64,000 bases of DNA from GCA-003244245 sp050700115 (GCA_050700115.1 JBOHGG010000029.1:1-64000); one strand, 5' to 3'. Shown: positions 18,425 to 27,864, numbered from the stretch's first letter. Numbers and translations are program-made. The notes: generated by a model not told the origin, from the letters alone.

Positions 18425-20905
18425 GTGAGCGAGCCGAGGGTATCGGTGATCGTGGTGAACTACCGCGGCAGCGAGGACACCGTGACCTGCCTGCGCGCGC
18501 TGCGTGACGAGCTGGACTGGCCAGCCGAGGCGCTCGAGCTGATCTGCGTGGACAACGCCTCCGGCGACGGCAGCGCCGAACGGATCACCGCCGCGGTACC
18601 ACAGGCCCGGCTGATCCGCTCGGCCACCAACATCGGATTCGCCGGCGGCTGCAACCTCGGGGTGAGCAAAGCTACCGGCTCGATCGTCGCCTTCCTCAAC
18701 AACGACGCGCGACCGCACCGCAACTGGGTGCGCGCCGCGGTCGAGGTGCTGCATGAACATCGCGACATCGCCGCGGTGGCCAGCAAGGTGCTGGACTGGG
18801 ATGGCGCGCGGATCGACTACGTCGACGGTGGCCTGACCTGGTACGGGATGGGCTACAAACCGCACGTCGGCAAACCTGACGACGGTGCCCTCGACACCGC
18901 CCGCGACGTGCTGTTCGGCACTGGCGCCGCGTTGCTGGTCCGGCGCGAGGTCTTCACCCGAGTCGGCGGGTTCGACGAGCGGTTCTTCATGTTCTGTGAG
19001 GATGTCGACCTGGGCTGGCGGCTCAACCTGCGCGGCTACCGGGTGCGCTACGAGCCGCGGTCGATCGCCTACCACCGCCACCACGCCTCGCTGCACGGCG
19101 CTGACCCGGCCCGCGAGACCTACCTGCTGGAGCGAAACGCGCTCGCCGCGCTGTACAAGAACGTCTCCGACGAGACGCTGGCCACGGTGCTGCCGGCAGC
19201 GCTCGCGCTGGCCGTGCGCCGGGCCACCGCCCGCGGCGAATGCGACCCCACCGAGCTGGAGATGACCCGGCGCAGCCCGGGCGCGGAGGCCGCCGGTCCG
19301 ATGGCGGTGCCTCGGGTGACCATGGCCGGGGTCTACGCCATCGACCGGTTCGTCGAGATGCTGCCCTCGCTGGCCGCGTCGCGACGGGCTGAGCAGGCCG
19401 CCCGGGTCCGCACCGACGCCGACTTGGTCCCGCTGATGCGCAACGCCCTGGAGCGCACCTCCCCTGAAGTCCCCTACCTGCTGGCGCACGACGCGATCGT
19501 CGAGGCCCTCGGCGTGGCACAGGTCTACGGGGCTCGCCGGCGAATTCTCGTCATCACCGCGGATGCGGTGTCAGAACGGATGGCTGGACCGGCGATCCGG
19601 GCCTGGAACATGGCCGAAGTGCTGTCCGGCGAGCACGACGTGCGGCTGATCAGCCTGAACCAGCACTGCTCGCCACCTCCTGCCGAGTTCGACGTGCGGC
19701 ACGCGACCCCCAGATCGATCGGCCCCGAACTGGACTGGGCCCAGTTAGTAGTCCTTCAAGGCCACGTGCTCGAGCAGATACCGTCTTTAAAGACGTCCAA
19801 CCACCTCGTCGTCGCCGACATCTATGACCCGATGCACCTGGAGCAGCTCGAGCAGACCCGGGATCTCGGTGACGACCAGCGCGCCCAGATCGTCGACGCG
19901 GTCACCGCGGTGCTGTCGACCCAGCTGCGCCGCGGCGACTTCTTCCTCTGCGCTTCGGAACGGCAGCGGTATTTCTGGCTCGGGCACCTGGCGGCGATCG
20001 GTCGGCTGTCCCCCACTGTCTACGACGCCGACCCGACGACCCGTTCGCTGCTCGCGGTTGCCCCGTTCGGGCTGTCCGGCAAGCCGCCGCAACGCACCGG
20101 ACCGGGTTTGCGCGACACGCTGAGCTTGGGGCCGGGCGACAAGGTGGTGCTGTGGGCGGGCGGTGTCTACTCCTGGTTTGACCCGCTGACCCTGCTGCAC
20201 GCCGTACACGCGTTGGGTGCCGAGCACGGCGACCTGCGGCTGGTGTTCCTCGGGATGCGCCACCCGAACCCCGACGTGCCCGAGATGGGTATGGCCGGGC
20301 AGACCCGCCGGCTCGCCGAGACCCTCGGGCTCACCGGGAAGCACGTGTTCTTCAACGAGACCTGGGCGCCCTACGCCGACCGGCAGAACTGGTTGCTCGA
20401 CGCCGATGCCGGCGTGACCACCCACTTCGAGCACGTCGAGACCACCTTCGCCTTCCGCACCCGGGTGCTGGACTACCTGTGGGCGGGGCTGCCCATCGTG
20501 ACCACCGACGGCGACGCCTTCGCCGAGCTGGTGGCAGCCGAGAATCTCGGTGTGGTGGTGCCCGCCGGCGATCCGGCGGCGCTGGCTGCGGCGCTGCAAC
20601 GGGTGCTTTACGACGACGCCTTCGCCGCCGGCTGCCGGGAACGGATCGCGACAGTGGCCCAGCGCTACACCTGGGAGGCGGCGCTGGCGCCGTTGATCGA
20701 GTTCTGCCGGCACCCACGACCCGCCCCCGACCGGCTGGGTGGCTCTGCGCTGGCCGCGGTAAGCCGCCGGACCGGGGTGGCCGGGGCGCTGCGCCGGGAC
20801 GCCGCACTGGTCCGCTCCTACCTCGCCGCCGGCGGACCCGGCGAGGTGGCCCGGCGAGCCGCGGGGCGCCTGCACAAACTGTGGACAACCCGTGAGCGGC
20901 GATAG
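18425..20905 (+). CDS. Bifunctional glycosyltransferase, GT2-GT4 fusion
   Basis: The 826-residue protein joins two glycosyltransferases. Residues 1-300 are a GT2 domain (VSVIVVNYRGSEDTVTCL, VDNASGDGS, FLNNDARPHRNW, FMFCEDVDLGWRLNLRG). Residues about 370-770 are a GT-B domain (ILVITADAVSERMAGPAIRA, VVLWAGGVYSWFDPLTLL, LDYLWAGLPIVTTDGDAF). A GAGGGAGGA precedes GTG 18425. Fusions of this type occur in actinobacterial envelope loci and can add two sugars in succession. It overlaps the next glycosyltransferase by 14 bp, implying coupled translation. Confidence 0.85.
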   Translation: MSEPRVSVIVVNYRGSEDTVTCLRALRDELDWPAEALELICVDNASGDGSAERITAAVPQARLIRSATNIGFAGGCNLGVSKATGSIVAFLNNDARPHRNWVRAAVEVLHEHRDIAAVASKVLDWDGARIDYVDGGLTWYGMGYKPHVGKPDDGALDTARDVLFGTGAALLVRREVFTRVGGFDERFFMFCEDVDLGWRLNLRGYRVRYEPRSIAYHRHHASLHGADPARETYLLERNALAALYKNVSDETLATVLPAALALAVRRATARGECDPTELEMTRRSPGAEAAGPMAVPRVTMAGVYAIDRFVEMLPSLAASRRAEQAARVRTDADLVPLMRNALERTSPEVPYLLAHDAIVEALGVAQVYGARRRILVITADAVSERMAGPAIRAWNMAEVLSGEHDVRLISLNQHCSPPPAEFDVRHATPRSIGPELDWAQLVVLQGHVLEQIPSLKTSNHLVVADIYDPMHLEQLEQTRDLGDDQRAQIVDAVTAVLSTQLRRGDFFLCASERQRYFWLGHLAAIGRLSPTVYDADPTTRSLLAVAPFGLSGKPPQRTGPGLRDTLSLGPGDKVVLWAGGVYSWFDPLTLLHAVHALGAEHGDLRLVFLGMRHPNPDVPEMGMAGQTRRLAETLGLTGKHVFFNETWAPYADRQNWLLDADAGVTTHFEHVETTFAFRTRVLDYLWAGLPIVTTDGDAFAELVAAENLGVVVPAGDPAALAAALQRVLYDDAFAAGCRERIATVAQRYTWEAALAPLIEFCRHPRPAPDRLGGSALAAVSRRTGVAGALRRDAALVRSYLAAGGPGEVARRAAGRLHKLWTTRERR

Positions 20906-22007
20906 GAGCGATAACTCGCATCGCCACTCACGGGTGCTCATCGACGGTACGCCGCTGCTCGGGCAGCGCAGCGGGATCGGCCGATACACCGCCGCGCTGC
21001 TGCGCGAGCTGGCGACCCGGTCCGATGTGGACGTCACGGTCACCGCCTTCACCGCCCGTGGCCAGGCCGCGCTGCGCCGCGCGGTACCCCCCGGGGTGAC
21101 GGTGCGCGGTGGACCGGTCCCGGCCCGGGCGCTGCGAGCGCTGTGGCAACGGGTGGGCTGGCCCCCCACCGAACTGCTCGCCACCAGCGCCGATGTGCTG
21201 CACGCCACCAACTTCGTGCTGCCGCCGTCGCGGCGCGCCCGCGGTGTCGTCACCGTGCACGACCTGGCGTTCCTGGACCGTCCGGACTATCTGGCCCCGC
21301 AGCAGCGCGGTCTGCCCGAACTGGTTGCACACTCGGTGGCCCGCGCGGCGGTGGTCTGCACTCCCAGTGTCGCAGTCGCCGAACTGGTGGTCCGACGGCT
21401 CGACGTCGCAGCGCAGCGGATCGTGGTCACCCCGCTGGGCGTGGACCGATCGTGGTTGGGTGTCGCCGCGCCCACCGAAGCGCAGCGCGCGGCGCTGGGG
21501 TTGCCGCCGCGGTACCTGCTGTTCGTCGGGGCCGCCCAGCCGCGAAAGGGCCTCGACGTGCTACTCGACGCGCACGCGTCGCAGCGCGGTCTCGCGCCGC
21601 TCGTGCTCGCCGGGCCGGCCGGTTGGGGGCCGGCCCCGGTGACCTCGCCTCGGGTGCACACCGTGGGCTACCTCGCCGAGGCTAACCTGCGCTGCGTGGT
21701 GGCCGGCGCGACAGCTCTGGTGTTGCCGTCGCGCGACGAGGGTTTCGGCCTGCCGGTCCTCGAGGCGATGGCGACTGGGGTACCGGTGGTGTGCTCCGAC
21801 CTGCCGGCGCTGCGGGAGATCGCCGGCGGGCTCGCCATGCTCGTCCCACCCGGGGATCCCGCCGCGCTGGCCGCCGCGCTGGCCACCGTGGCCGACGACG
21901 GCGATCCGGTAGGCGTCGCTGCCCGACGGGCGCACGCCGCCCGCTACACCTGGCGAGCCTGTGCGGAAGCAACGGTCCGGGCGTACCGGCAAGCCTGCGA
22001 CCGATAG
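20892..22007 (+). CDS. Glycosyltransferase family 4 (GT-B)
   Basis: The 371-residue enzyme has LIDGTPLLGQRSGIGRYTAA, TVHDLAFLDRPDYL, FVGAAQPRKGLDVLL and LPSRDEGFGLPVLEAMATG. It is the third GT4 paralogue of this locus. GTG 20892 lies inside the end of the fusion gene, so it is co-translated. After its stop the DNA enters a 22-bp tandem repeat. Confidence 0.85.
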   Translation: MSGDRSDNSHRHSRVLIDGTPLLGQRSGIGRYTAALLRELATRSDVDVTVTAFTARGQAALRRAVPPGVTVRGGPVPARALRALWQRVGWPPTELLATSADVLHATNFVLPPSRRARGVVTVHDLAFLDRPDYLAPQQRGLPELVAHSVARAAVVCTPSVAVAELVVRRLDVAAQRIVVTPLGVDRSWLGVAAPTEAQRAALGLPPRYLLFVGAAQPRKGLDVLLDAHASQRGLAPLVLAGPAGWGPAPVTSPRVHTVGYLAEANLRCVVAGATALVLPSRDEGFGLPVLEAMATGVPVVCSDLPALREIAGGLAMLVPPGDPAALAAALATVADDGDPVGVAARRAHAARYTWRACAEATVRAYRQACDR

Positions 22008-22020
22008 TGAGCACCAGAGG

Positions 22021-22109
22021 CGGACACACCGGACACCAGTGACGGACGCACCGGACACCGGTGATGGACACACCGGACACCAGTGGCGGACACACCGGGG
22101 CAAAAGTGA
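22021..22109. repeat. 22-bp intergenic tandem repeat, about four units
   Basis: Units begin at 22021, 22043, 22065 and 22087, each close to CGGACACACCGGACACCAG. The fourth is 23 bp and more diverged, and a partial fifth follows. The repeat is non-coding and begins 13 bp after a glycosyltransferase stop codon. It could be a VNTR useful for strain typing; no hairpin is obvious. Confidence 0.85.
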
Positions 22110-22324
22110 CCGACACGCCGGGTTAGCGGCCACCTCTCTAGGATTCACCCACGAGGACTAGCGTGATCGACGTTACGATACGTGGAGTCGCACACTCGCT
22201 ACTAATGGCGCCGGAAAGGGCACTCATGCCCCCTTCGAGTGCTGGGGGATGTCGCTTGTAGCTACGGAATGCTGACGCGTGCCTGCTCGCGCGACGACGC
22301 GTTCCGGTCAGAAGGGGGACAGGG
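22110..22324. other. Leader of the DUF4185 gene
   Basis: About 215 bp after the tandem repeat. It holds short complementary tracts (GGGCACTC near 22215 with GAGTGC near 22236, and runs of C5 and G5) that could fold, but they match no riboswitch I know. Confidence 0.35.
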
Positions 22325-23452
22325 ATGCTCACTCAACGAGCACGGGCCGGGGTCGCCCTAGCGGCCCTGAGCGCGGCAGTCGCGACTGTCACGGTCAGCT
22401 CCGCGACGCCCGGGGTGGCGGAGGCCGCGCCGCAGGGTCGGGCAAACCCGGTAGCCGTGATCACCGGTGCTGAGTCCATCAACGCGACCGAGGCGCGTTA
22501 CAAGATCAAGGGCACCGACCTCGGCATCATGTGGACCGACGGGCGAGGGCAGATCCTGGCCGCCTTCGGCGACACCTTCGGGACCGGCTGGGCAGGTACC
22601 AGCAGCGGGTTCGGTGACCCTGCCACGATCGATTGGCGCTCGAACACGCTGGCCCGCAGCTCGGACCGCAACCCGGCCGACGGCATGTCCTTCAACAACT
22701 TCGTCACCGACCGTCCCGGTCACGCCAAGGAACTGCTGCCGTCGCTCAAGCAGAACGGCGTCGAGATGACCAAGATCCCGACCGGTGGCGTCAACATCGA
22801 CGGGCGCGACTACATGGCCTACATGTCGGTGCGCAAGTTCACCACACCCGGGAACTGGATCACGAACCACAATGGCGTCGCGTACTCCGACGACGGCGGG
22901 CAGACCTGGAAGGACGTCCCCAGCACCCACCGGAAGAACACCGATGCCCTCGACGAGAAATTCCAGATGATCGCCTATGCCCGCGGGGACGGCTTTGTCT
23001 ACGCCTACGGCACGCAGAACGGCCGCTTCGGCGCCGCGCACGTCGCCCGGGTGCCCGAGCGGCAACTGCTCGACAACTCCGCCTACGAGTACTGGACCGG
23101 GAAAGACTGGCAGCGGGGCGACAGCACGAACGCGGCCGCAATCGTGCCGGGGCCCGTGGGGGAACTGTCGGTCCGTTACGACGAGACCCTCAACAGCTGG
23201 CAGATGATGACCATGGATGAGTCCCGCGGTGAGATCGTGGTCAGGCTGGCCCCGCAGCCCACCGGACCGTGGGGCGCACCGATCACGGTCGCAACGTCCA
23301 AGGAGTACCCGCACCTTTACGGCGGTTTCCTGAACCCGGACTCGAAAGGGCGCGACATCTACTTCACGATGACCCAATACGACAGCTACAACGTCTCGAT
23401 GATGCATGCCACGTTGCCGGCCGACGCGGTGAGCAGCGCACACCCGCGCTGA
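22325..23452 (+). CDS. Secreted DUF4185 protein, GH183-type endo-D-arabinanase candidate
   Basis: The 375-residue protein has a Sec signal (residues 1-35, ending AEAAPQG) and then a DUF4185 beta-propeller with IKGTDLGIMWTDGRG, AAFGDTFG, NHNGVAYSDDGGQTW and KEYPHLYGGFLNP. DUF4185 members were recently shown to include mycobacterial endo-D-arabinanases (family GH183) that cut arabinan of arabinogalactan. In this rhamnose/linker locus a role in envelope arabinan turnover is plausible, though not proven by sequence. GGGGGACAGGG precedes ATG 22325. It is convergent with rmlD. Confidence 0.82.
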   Translation: MLTQRARAGVALAALSAAVATVTVSSATPGVAEAAPQGRANPVAVITGAESINATEARYKIKGTDLGIMWTDGRGQILAAFGDTFGTGWAGTSSGFGDPATIDWRSNTLARSSDRNPADGMSFNNFVTDRPGHAKELLPSLKQNGVEMTKIPTGGVNIDGRDYMAYMSVRKFTTPGNWITNHNGVAYSDDGGQTWKDVPSTHRKNTDALDEKFQMIAYARGDGFVYAYGTQNGRFGAAHVARVPERQLLDNSAYEYWTGKDWQRGDSTNAAAIVPGPVGELSVRYDETLNSWQMMTMDESRGEIVVRLAPQPTGPWGAPITVATSKEYPHLYGGFLNPDSKGRDIYFTMTQYDSYNVSMMHATLPADAVSSAHPR

Positions 23453-23458
23453 GCTGCC

Positions 23459-24352
23459 TCAGCTGGGATCCGTGAGCTTGGCGAGCAGGCCCTCGGCGAC
23501 CGCGGCGCGCAGGGCCTGGCGCCAATGCCGCAGTTCGGGCAGCCCGGCCGCGACCCACCCGGCGGTATCCAGTACCGCGTTCGCCGGGCGAGGCGCGGGG
23601 CGGGGGAACTCCGCGGTGCTGCATGGCCGCACCCGGTCCGGGTCGGCACCGATCTCGGTGAACACCGCCCTGGCCAGCCCGAACCAGGTCGTCGAACCAA
23701 CGTTGACGCAGTGCAGAACGCCAGGTGGCACCCGGTCGGCGGCCAGCGCGAGCGCGATCAAGCCGCGGGCAAGGTCCGCCGTCCAGGTCGGGTGGCCGTA
23801 CTGATCGTCGACCACCCGGACAGGGTCGGACCCCTGCGCCAGCCGCGCCATGGTGCGGACGAAATTGCCGCCGTGCGCACCGTAGAGCCAGGCGGTACGC
23901 ACCACATGCGCAGCGGACCCGGAGGACAGCACCGCTGCCTCCCCCGCCAGCTTGGTCCGGCCGTACACGCTGCGCGGCACCGTCGGGTCCCCCACCCGGT
24001 GCGGCCCGGCCCCATCGCCGGCGAAGACGTAGTCCGTGGAGACCTGCACCAGATGTGCCCGGTGCGTCGCGCAGGCTCGGGCCAGGTGCGCCGGCCCGTC
24101 AGCGTTGACGGCGTGCGCACGCTGCGCACCATGGTCCTGCGCAGCATCCACCGCGGTATAGGCCGCCGCATTGATCACGACCAGGCGGGTACCGGCTGAG
24201 GCGGCCGCGACTGCGTCGGTCACCGCTGCGGGGTCGGTGAGATCCAGTTGCGCCGAGCCCGGCGCATGGACCCGGGTGATCCCGGCTCGGACGGCCGCGG
24301 CCACCAGATCCCGGCCGAGCTGGCCGCTACCACCGGTCACCAGCAGGGTCAT
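23459..24352 (-). CDS. rmlD: dTDP-4-dehydrorhamnose reductase
   Basis: The 297-residue NAD(P)-dependent reductase makes dTDP-L-rhamnose, the last step before WbbL. It shows TLLVTGGSGQLGRDLV (nucleotide loop), STDYVFAGDG, and the SDR catalytic YGRTKLAGE (Tyr-x3-Lys). ATG 24352 lies two bases beyond the rmlB stop with GAGG upstream; a longer frame to 24397 overlaps rmlB and is unnecessary. It forms an operon with rmlB. Confidence 0.93.
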   Translation of the reverse strand: MTLLVTGGSGQLGRDLVAAAVRAGITRVHAPGSAQLDLTDPAAVTDAVAAASAGTRLVVINAAAYTAVDAAQDHGAQRAHAVNADGPAHLARACATHRAHLVQVSTDYVFAGDGAGPHRVGDPTVPRSVYGRTKLAGEAAVLSSGSAAHVVRTAWLYGAHGGNFVRTMARLAQGSDPVRVVDDQYGHPTWTADLARGLIALALAADRVPPGVLHCVNVGSTTWFGLARAVFTEIGADPDRVRPCSTAEFPRPAPRPANAVLDTAGWVAAGLPELRHWRQALRAAVAEGLLAKLTDPS

Positions 24353-24354
24353 CG

Positions 24355-25347
24355 TCACCTCGGGACCGCCGCCGGAGCCGCTTTCAGTGGCTCCCACCAG
24401 TCCCGGTGCTCGGCGTACCAGCGCACCGTGTCCGCCAACCCGTGGGTGAAGTCCACCCTGGGGCGGTAACCGAGCTGAGTGCGGATCTTGGTCCAGTCCA
24501 CCGAGTAACGGCGGTCGTGGGCCTTGCGGTCGGCCACCGGCCGGACGCTGGACCAGTCCGCGCCGGTGGCCTCCAACAGCAGACCGGTCAGTTCGGTGTT
24601 GGTCAGTTCGATGCCACCGCCGATGTTGTAGATCTCACCGGGCCGACCGCGCTCGAGCACCAGCGCGATGCCGTCGCAATGGTCGTCGACGTGCAACCAG
24701 TCCCGAACGTTGAGCCCATCGCCGTACAACGGCACCGGCAGCCCGTCGAGCAGGTTGGTGACGAACAGCGGGATGACCTTCTCCGGGTACTGGTAGGGCC
24801 CGTAGTTGTTGGAGCAGCGGGTGATCCGCACGTCCATGCCATGGGTGCGGGCGTAGGCCCGGGCGAGCAGGTCGGCACCCGCCTTGGACGCCGAGTAGGG
24901 CGAGTTCGGCTCCAGCGGATGGTCCTCGGGCCAGGAACCCGACTCGATCGAGCCGTAAACCTCGTCGGTGGAGACGTGCACGAACCTCGAAACGCCGGCC
25001 TCCAGCGCGGCCTGCAGCAGCGTGTGGGTGCCCACCACGTTGGTCACCACGAACGGATCGGCACCGAGGATCGAGCGGTCCACGTGCGACTCCGCGGCAA
25101 AGTGCACCACTGCGTCGACCCCGACCATCAGGTCGGCCACCAGCAGCCCTTCGGTGATGTCGCCCTTGACGAAGTGCAGCGCCGGGTCCGCCGCGACCGG
25201 AGCCAGATTCTCTGCATTGCCTGCGTAGGTCAGCTTGTCCAGAACCACCACGTCGGCACCGGCCAGCGACGGTAGCGCACCACTGAGCACCCGGCGCACG
25301 AACGTCGAGCCGATGAACCCAGCACCACCGGTGACCAGAAGCCGCAT
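24355..25347 (-). CDS. rmlB: dTDP-glucose 4,6-dehydratase
   Basis: The 330-residue enzyme converts dTDP-glucose to dTDP-4-keto-6-deoxyglucose. Family marks are MRLLVTGGAGFIGSTFVRR, HFAAESHVDRSI, STDEVYGS (Thr/Asp/Glu catalytic set), YSASKAGADLL (Tyr-x3-Lys) and RCSNNYGPYQYPEK. GGAGGG upstream fixes ATG 25347. It is divergent from the LCP gene over 187 bp. No rmlA or rmlC is seen in the window. Confidence 0.95.
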   Translation of the reverse strand: MRLLVTGGAGFIGSTFVRRVLSGALPSLAGADVVVLDKLTYAGNAENLAPVAADPALHFVKGDITEGLLVADLMVGVDAVVHFAAESHVDRSILGADPFVVTNVVGTHTLLQAALEAGVSRFVHVSTDEVYGSIESGSWPEDHPLEPNSPYSASKAGADLLARAYARTHGMDVRITRCSNNYGPYQYPEKVIPLFVTNLLDGLPVPLYGDGLNVRDWLHVDDHCDGIALVLERGRPGEIYNIGGGIELTNTELTGLLLEATGADWSSVRPVADRKAHDRRYSVDWTKIRTQLGYRPRVDFTHGLADTVRWYAEHRDWWEPLKAAPAAVPR

Positions 25348-25534
25348 CGACTCACCCTCCCAACCTGGCCGGCAGTCAGACAGCGGGGATCCGACTGTTC
25401 GTGGCAACCCGACTAGGCATCCACACGTCTGCATTATGAGACGCGTGCGCCACCCGGACTCCAGCCCGCGGATACCCTGGCGCGACAAGCCTGGCACAGG
25501 CTCCGCACCAGCCGCCGGACGCAGGAGGGGATGC

Positions 25535-27088
25535 GTGGACGACAGGCCACCGCGGCCGGGGGATTACGCCGCGCGACCCGACCGGCGGCGGCGTCACGCG
25601 ACACCACCTCCGCGGCGGCGGCCGACCAGTGGGTTCCGCGGCGCCAAGCTGGCACTCGCGATGGTCTCTGCGCTGGTGCTCGGCCTCACCGGGTACGGGT
25701 GGGCGACCTTCCAGAGCCTCCAGCAAGGCTTGAGCACCACGGACGTGATCGGCTTCAGCGCTCCGGACCGCGCCACCGACATCCTGCTGGTGGGCATGGA
25801 CAGCCGGACCGACGCGCAGGACAATCCGCTGCCCGCCGACGTGTTGTCCCGGCTGCGCGCCGGCGACAACGAGGGTGAGCTCACCGACACGATGATCCTG
25901 GTACGGATCCCGAACGATGGCAGGCGCGCGGTAGCGATCTCGCTGCCCCGGGATCTGTACGTGCAGATGCCTGATGGCTACGGCGAGCACAAGCTCAACT
26001 CCGCATTCATCCGCGCGAAGAACGCCACCGCGGAACGGCTCGTCGCTCAAGGCGCCGACCCGGCCGCGGTGCGCACCGAGTCCATCGCCGCGGGGCGAAA
26101 GCTTCTGCTCCAGTCCGTCAAGGACCTCACCGGCGTCGGCATCGACCACTACGCGGAGATCAACCTGCTGGGCTTCTCGCTGCTTACCGAGGCAGTCGGC
26201 GGGGTTGAAGTGTGCCTGCGGGAACCGGTTCGCGACACGTTCTCCGGCGCGAACTTCCCGGTCGGTCCGCAAGTGATCTCGGGTCCGGACGCGCTGGCGT
26301 TCGTCCGGCAACGGCATGGGCTGCCCCGCGGCGACCTCGACCGCATCGTGCGCCAGCAGGTGTACCTCGCCGCGCTGGCCGACAAAATGCTGACGGCGGG
26401 CACGCTGTCCAGCCCCCGTCGGATCCGCCAGCTGATCGACGCGACCCAGCAGTCGCTGGTGCTCGACCAGGACCTCGACGTGCTCGACTTCGCCGCTCGG
26501 ATGCAGGGCCTCGCCGCGGGCAACGTGACGTTCGAGACCGTTCCGGTGTTGGGCAACGGAGACAGCGAATCCGACGGCGACGTGCTCAAGGTCGACCCGC
26601 AGGCCGTGCAGGCCTTCATCGCCCGGGCCATCGACGTCGCGCCCGCGCCGGATCTCACGCCCGGCTCCCCGGCCAGGGCGACGGTCACCGTCGACGTGCT
26701 CAACGGTTCGGGCCAGACCGGGCTCGCCAAATCGGTCTCCGAGCAGCTGGCCGGGCAAGGGTTCGCCCAGGGCGCGGTCGGCAACACCCCCGCCCGAGCT
26801 ACCAGCGTGGTGCGCTACCCGACCGGCGAGCAGGAGGCCGGCCAGGCAGTGGCCGACACGCTGGGCGGCCTGCCGGTCGAGGAGGCCTCCAACCTGACAG
26901 CCGGGACCGTGCAGGTCTACCTCGGCCGAGACCACCCCGGGCCGGTCAAGCCACGGATTGCCGGCGCGTCTTTCCTGCGGGTGGATGGGTCGGCCGCCAT
27001 CAACACTGGGCGTCCGATCGCGCGCGCGGCCCCGGCCTCGGCACCGAGACCGCCGATGATGCGCGGTGACGTGCCGTGCGTCTTTTAA
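25535..27088 (+). CDS. LytR-CpsA-Psr (LCP) family protein with LytR_C domain
   Basis: The 517-residue membrane protein has a basic cytoplasmic tail (residues 1-35), one transmembrane helix (about 36-58), an extracellular LCP domain (DILLVGMDSRTD, ISLPRDLYVQMPDGY, HKLNSAF, FVRQRHGLPRGDLDRIVRQQ) and a C-terminal LytR_C domain (about 385-470, VDVLNGSGQTGLAKSVSEQL). LCP enzymes attach arabinogalactan or teichoic-type polymers to peptidoglycan; this is the Rv3267/Lcp1-like position. AGGAGGGG at 25523-25530 selects GTG 25535. Twenty-one bp separate it from TIGR03089. Confidence 0.9.
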   Translation: MDDRPPRPGDYAARPDRRRRHATPPPRRRPTSGFRGAKLALAMVSALVLGLTGYGWATFQSLQQGLSTTDVIGFSAPDRATDILLVGMDSRTDAQDNPLPADVLSRLRAGDNEGELTDTMILVRIPNDGRRAVAISLPRDLYVQMPDGYGEHKLNSAFIRAKNATAERLVAQGADPAAVRTESIAAGRKLLLQSVKDLTGVGIDHYAEINLLGFSLLTEAVGGVEVCLREPVRDTFSGANFPVGPQVISGPDALAFVRQRHGLPRGDLDRIVRQQVYLAALADKMLTAGTLSSPRRIRQLIDATQQSLVLDQDLDVLDFAARMQGLAAGNVTFETVPVLGNGDSESDGDVLKVDPQAVQAFIARAIDVAPAPDLTPGSPARATVTVDVLNGSGQTGLAKSVSEQLAGQGFAQGAVGNTPARATSVVRYPTGEQEAGQAVADTLGGLPVEEASNLTAGTVQVYLGRDHPGPVKPRIAGASFLRVDGSAAINTGRPIARAAPASAPRPPMMRGDVPCVF

Positions 27089-27109
27089 CCCGGCTTTGCT
27101 GAGGAGCCG

Positions 27110-27793
27110 ATGACCATCACCGACGAGCTGCTCGGCCCGCTACTGCGGACGGATCCAGCCCGGCCCCGGATCACCCACTATGACGACAGTGCCGGCAGCC
27201 GGGTCGAGCTGTCCGGCGCCACGCTGGCCAACTGGGCGGCCAAGACCGCGAACTGGTTACGCGACGAGCTGGACGTCCAACCCGGCGACGCTGTCGCGGT
27301 GTTGCTGCCGCCGCACTGGCAAACCGCCGGGGTGCTGCTGGGTGCCTGGTGGTGCGGCGCGACGGTCACCACGTCGCCCGCCGGCGCGGTGGCCGTCGCG
27401 CTGTGCGGGATCGACCGAATCGCCGACGCAGCCGGCGCCGACGAGATTGCAGCGCTGGGGCTCGACGCGCTGGGCATGGGCATCCGGGTGCTGCCGCCGG
27501 GGGTCCGGGACTACACCAGCGAGGTCCGGGTGCACGGGGATACCTTCACGCCCGGCGGACCAGGACCCGACGTCCAGGCACTCGGCGCCGCCGCCCGGTC
27601 ACGGGCCACGGAACTCGGCCTGACCGCCGGTGATCGTCTGCTGTGCACCACGACCTGGGACGCGACGGTGCCCGGCGAGGTCCTGCTCGCGGTGCTCGCC
27701 GCCGACGCATCACTGGTCCAGTGCACCGGCACCGACCCCACCGCACTCCCGGCCCGCTGCACCGCCGAGCGGATCACTGCCACCCTCACCTGA
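27110..27793 (+). CDS. TIGR03089 family protein
   Basis: The 227-residue protein resembles a truncated N-terminal piece of an acyl-adenylate-forming enzyme: YDDSAGSRVELSGATLANWAAKTANWLRDEL, then PGDAVAVLLPPHWQTAGVLLGAWW. It lacks the ATP-binding and C-terminal lid regions. This is the normal form of TIGR03089, a conserved actinobacterial protein next to the LCP gene (Rv3268 in M. tuberculosis, from memory). Function unknown; likely one transcript with the LCP gene, ended by the hairpin at 27799. Confidence 0.88.
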   Translation: MTITDELLGPLLRTDPARPRITHYDDSAGSRVELSGATLANWAAKTANWLRDELDVQPGDAVAVLLPPHWQTAGVLLGAWWCGATVTTSPAGAVAVALCGIDRIADAAGADEIAALGLDALGMGIRVLPPGVRDYTSEVRVHGDTFTPGGPGPDVQALGAAARSRATELGLTAGDRLLCTTTWDATVPGEVLLAVLAADASLVQCTGTDPTALPARCTAERITATLT

Positions 27794-27798
27794 GTCTC

Positions 27799-27864
27799 CC
27801 GCATTCAGCGGGCTCAGCGGGGTTATCAGCACGTCCTTTACCCCGCTGAGCCCGCTGAATGCGG
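27799..27864. terminator. 25-bp perfect inverted repeat, terminator-like
   Basis: The left arm 27799-27823 (CCGCATTCAGCGGGCTCAGC...) and right arm 27840-27864 are exact reverse complements, with a 16-base loop. It begins six bases after the TIGR03089 stop. There is no clear U-tract, common for actinobacterial terminators. The stem is unusually long and perfect. Confidence 0.8.

Noticed and set aside
22110..22324. Riboswitch (for example ydaO/c-di-AMP type) before the secreted DUF4185 gene
   Set aside because: Some local complementarity exists, but the conserved core of the known riboswitches is not recognisable.
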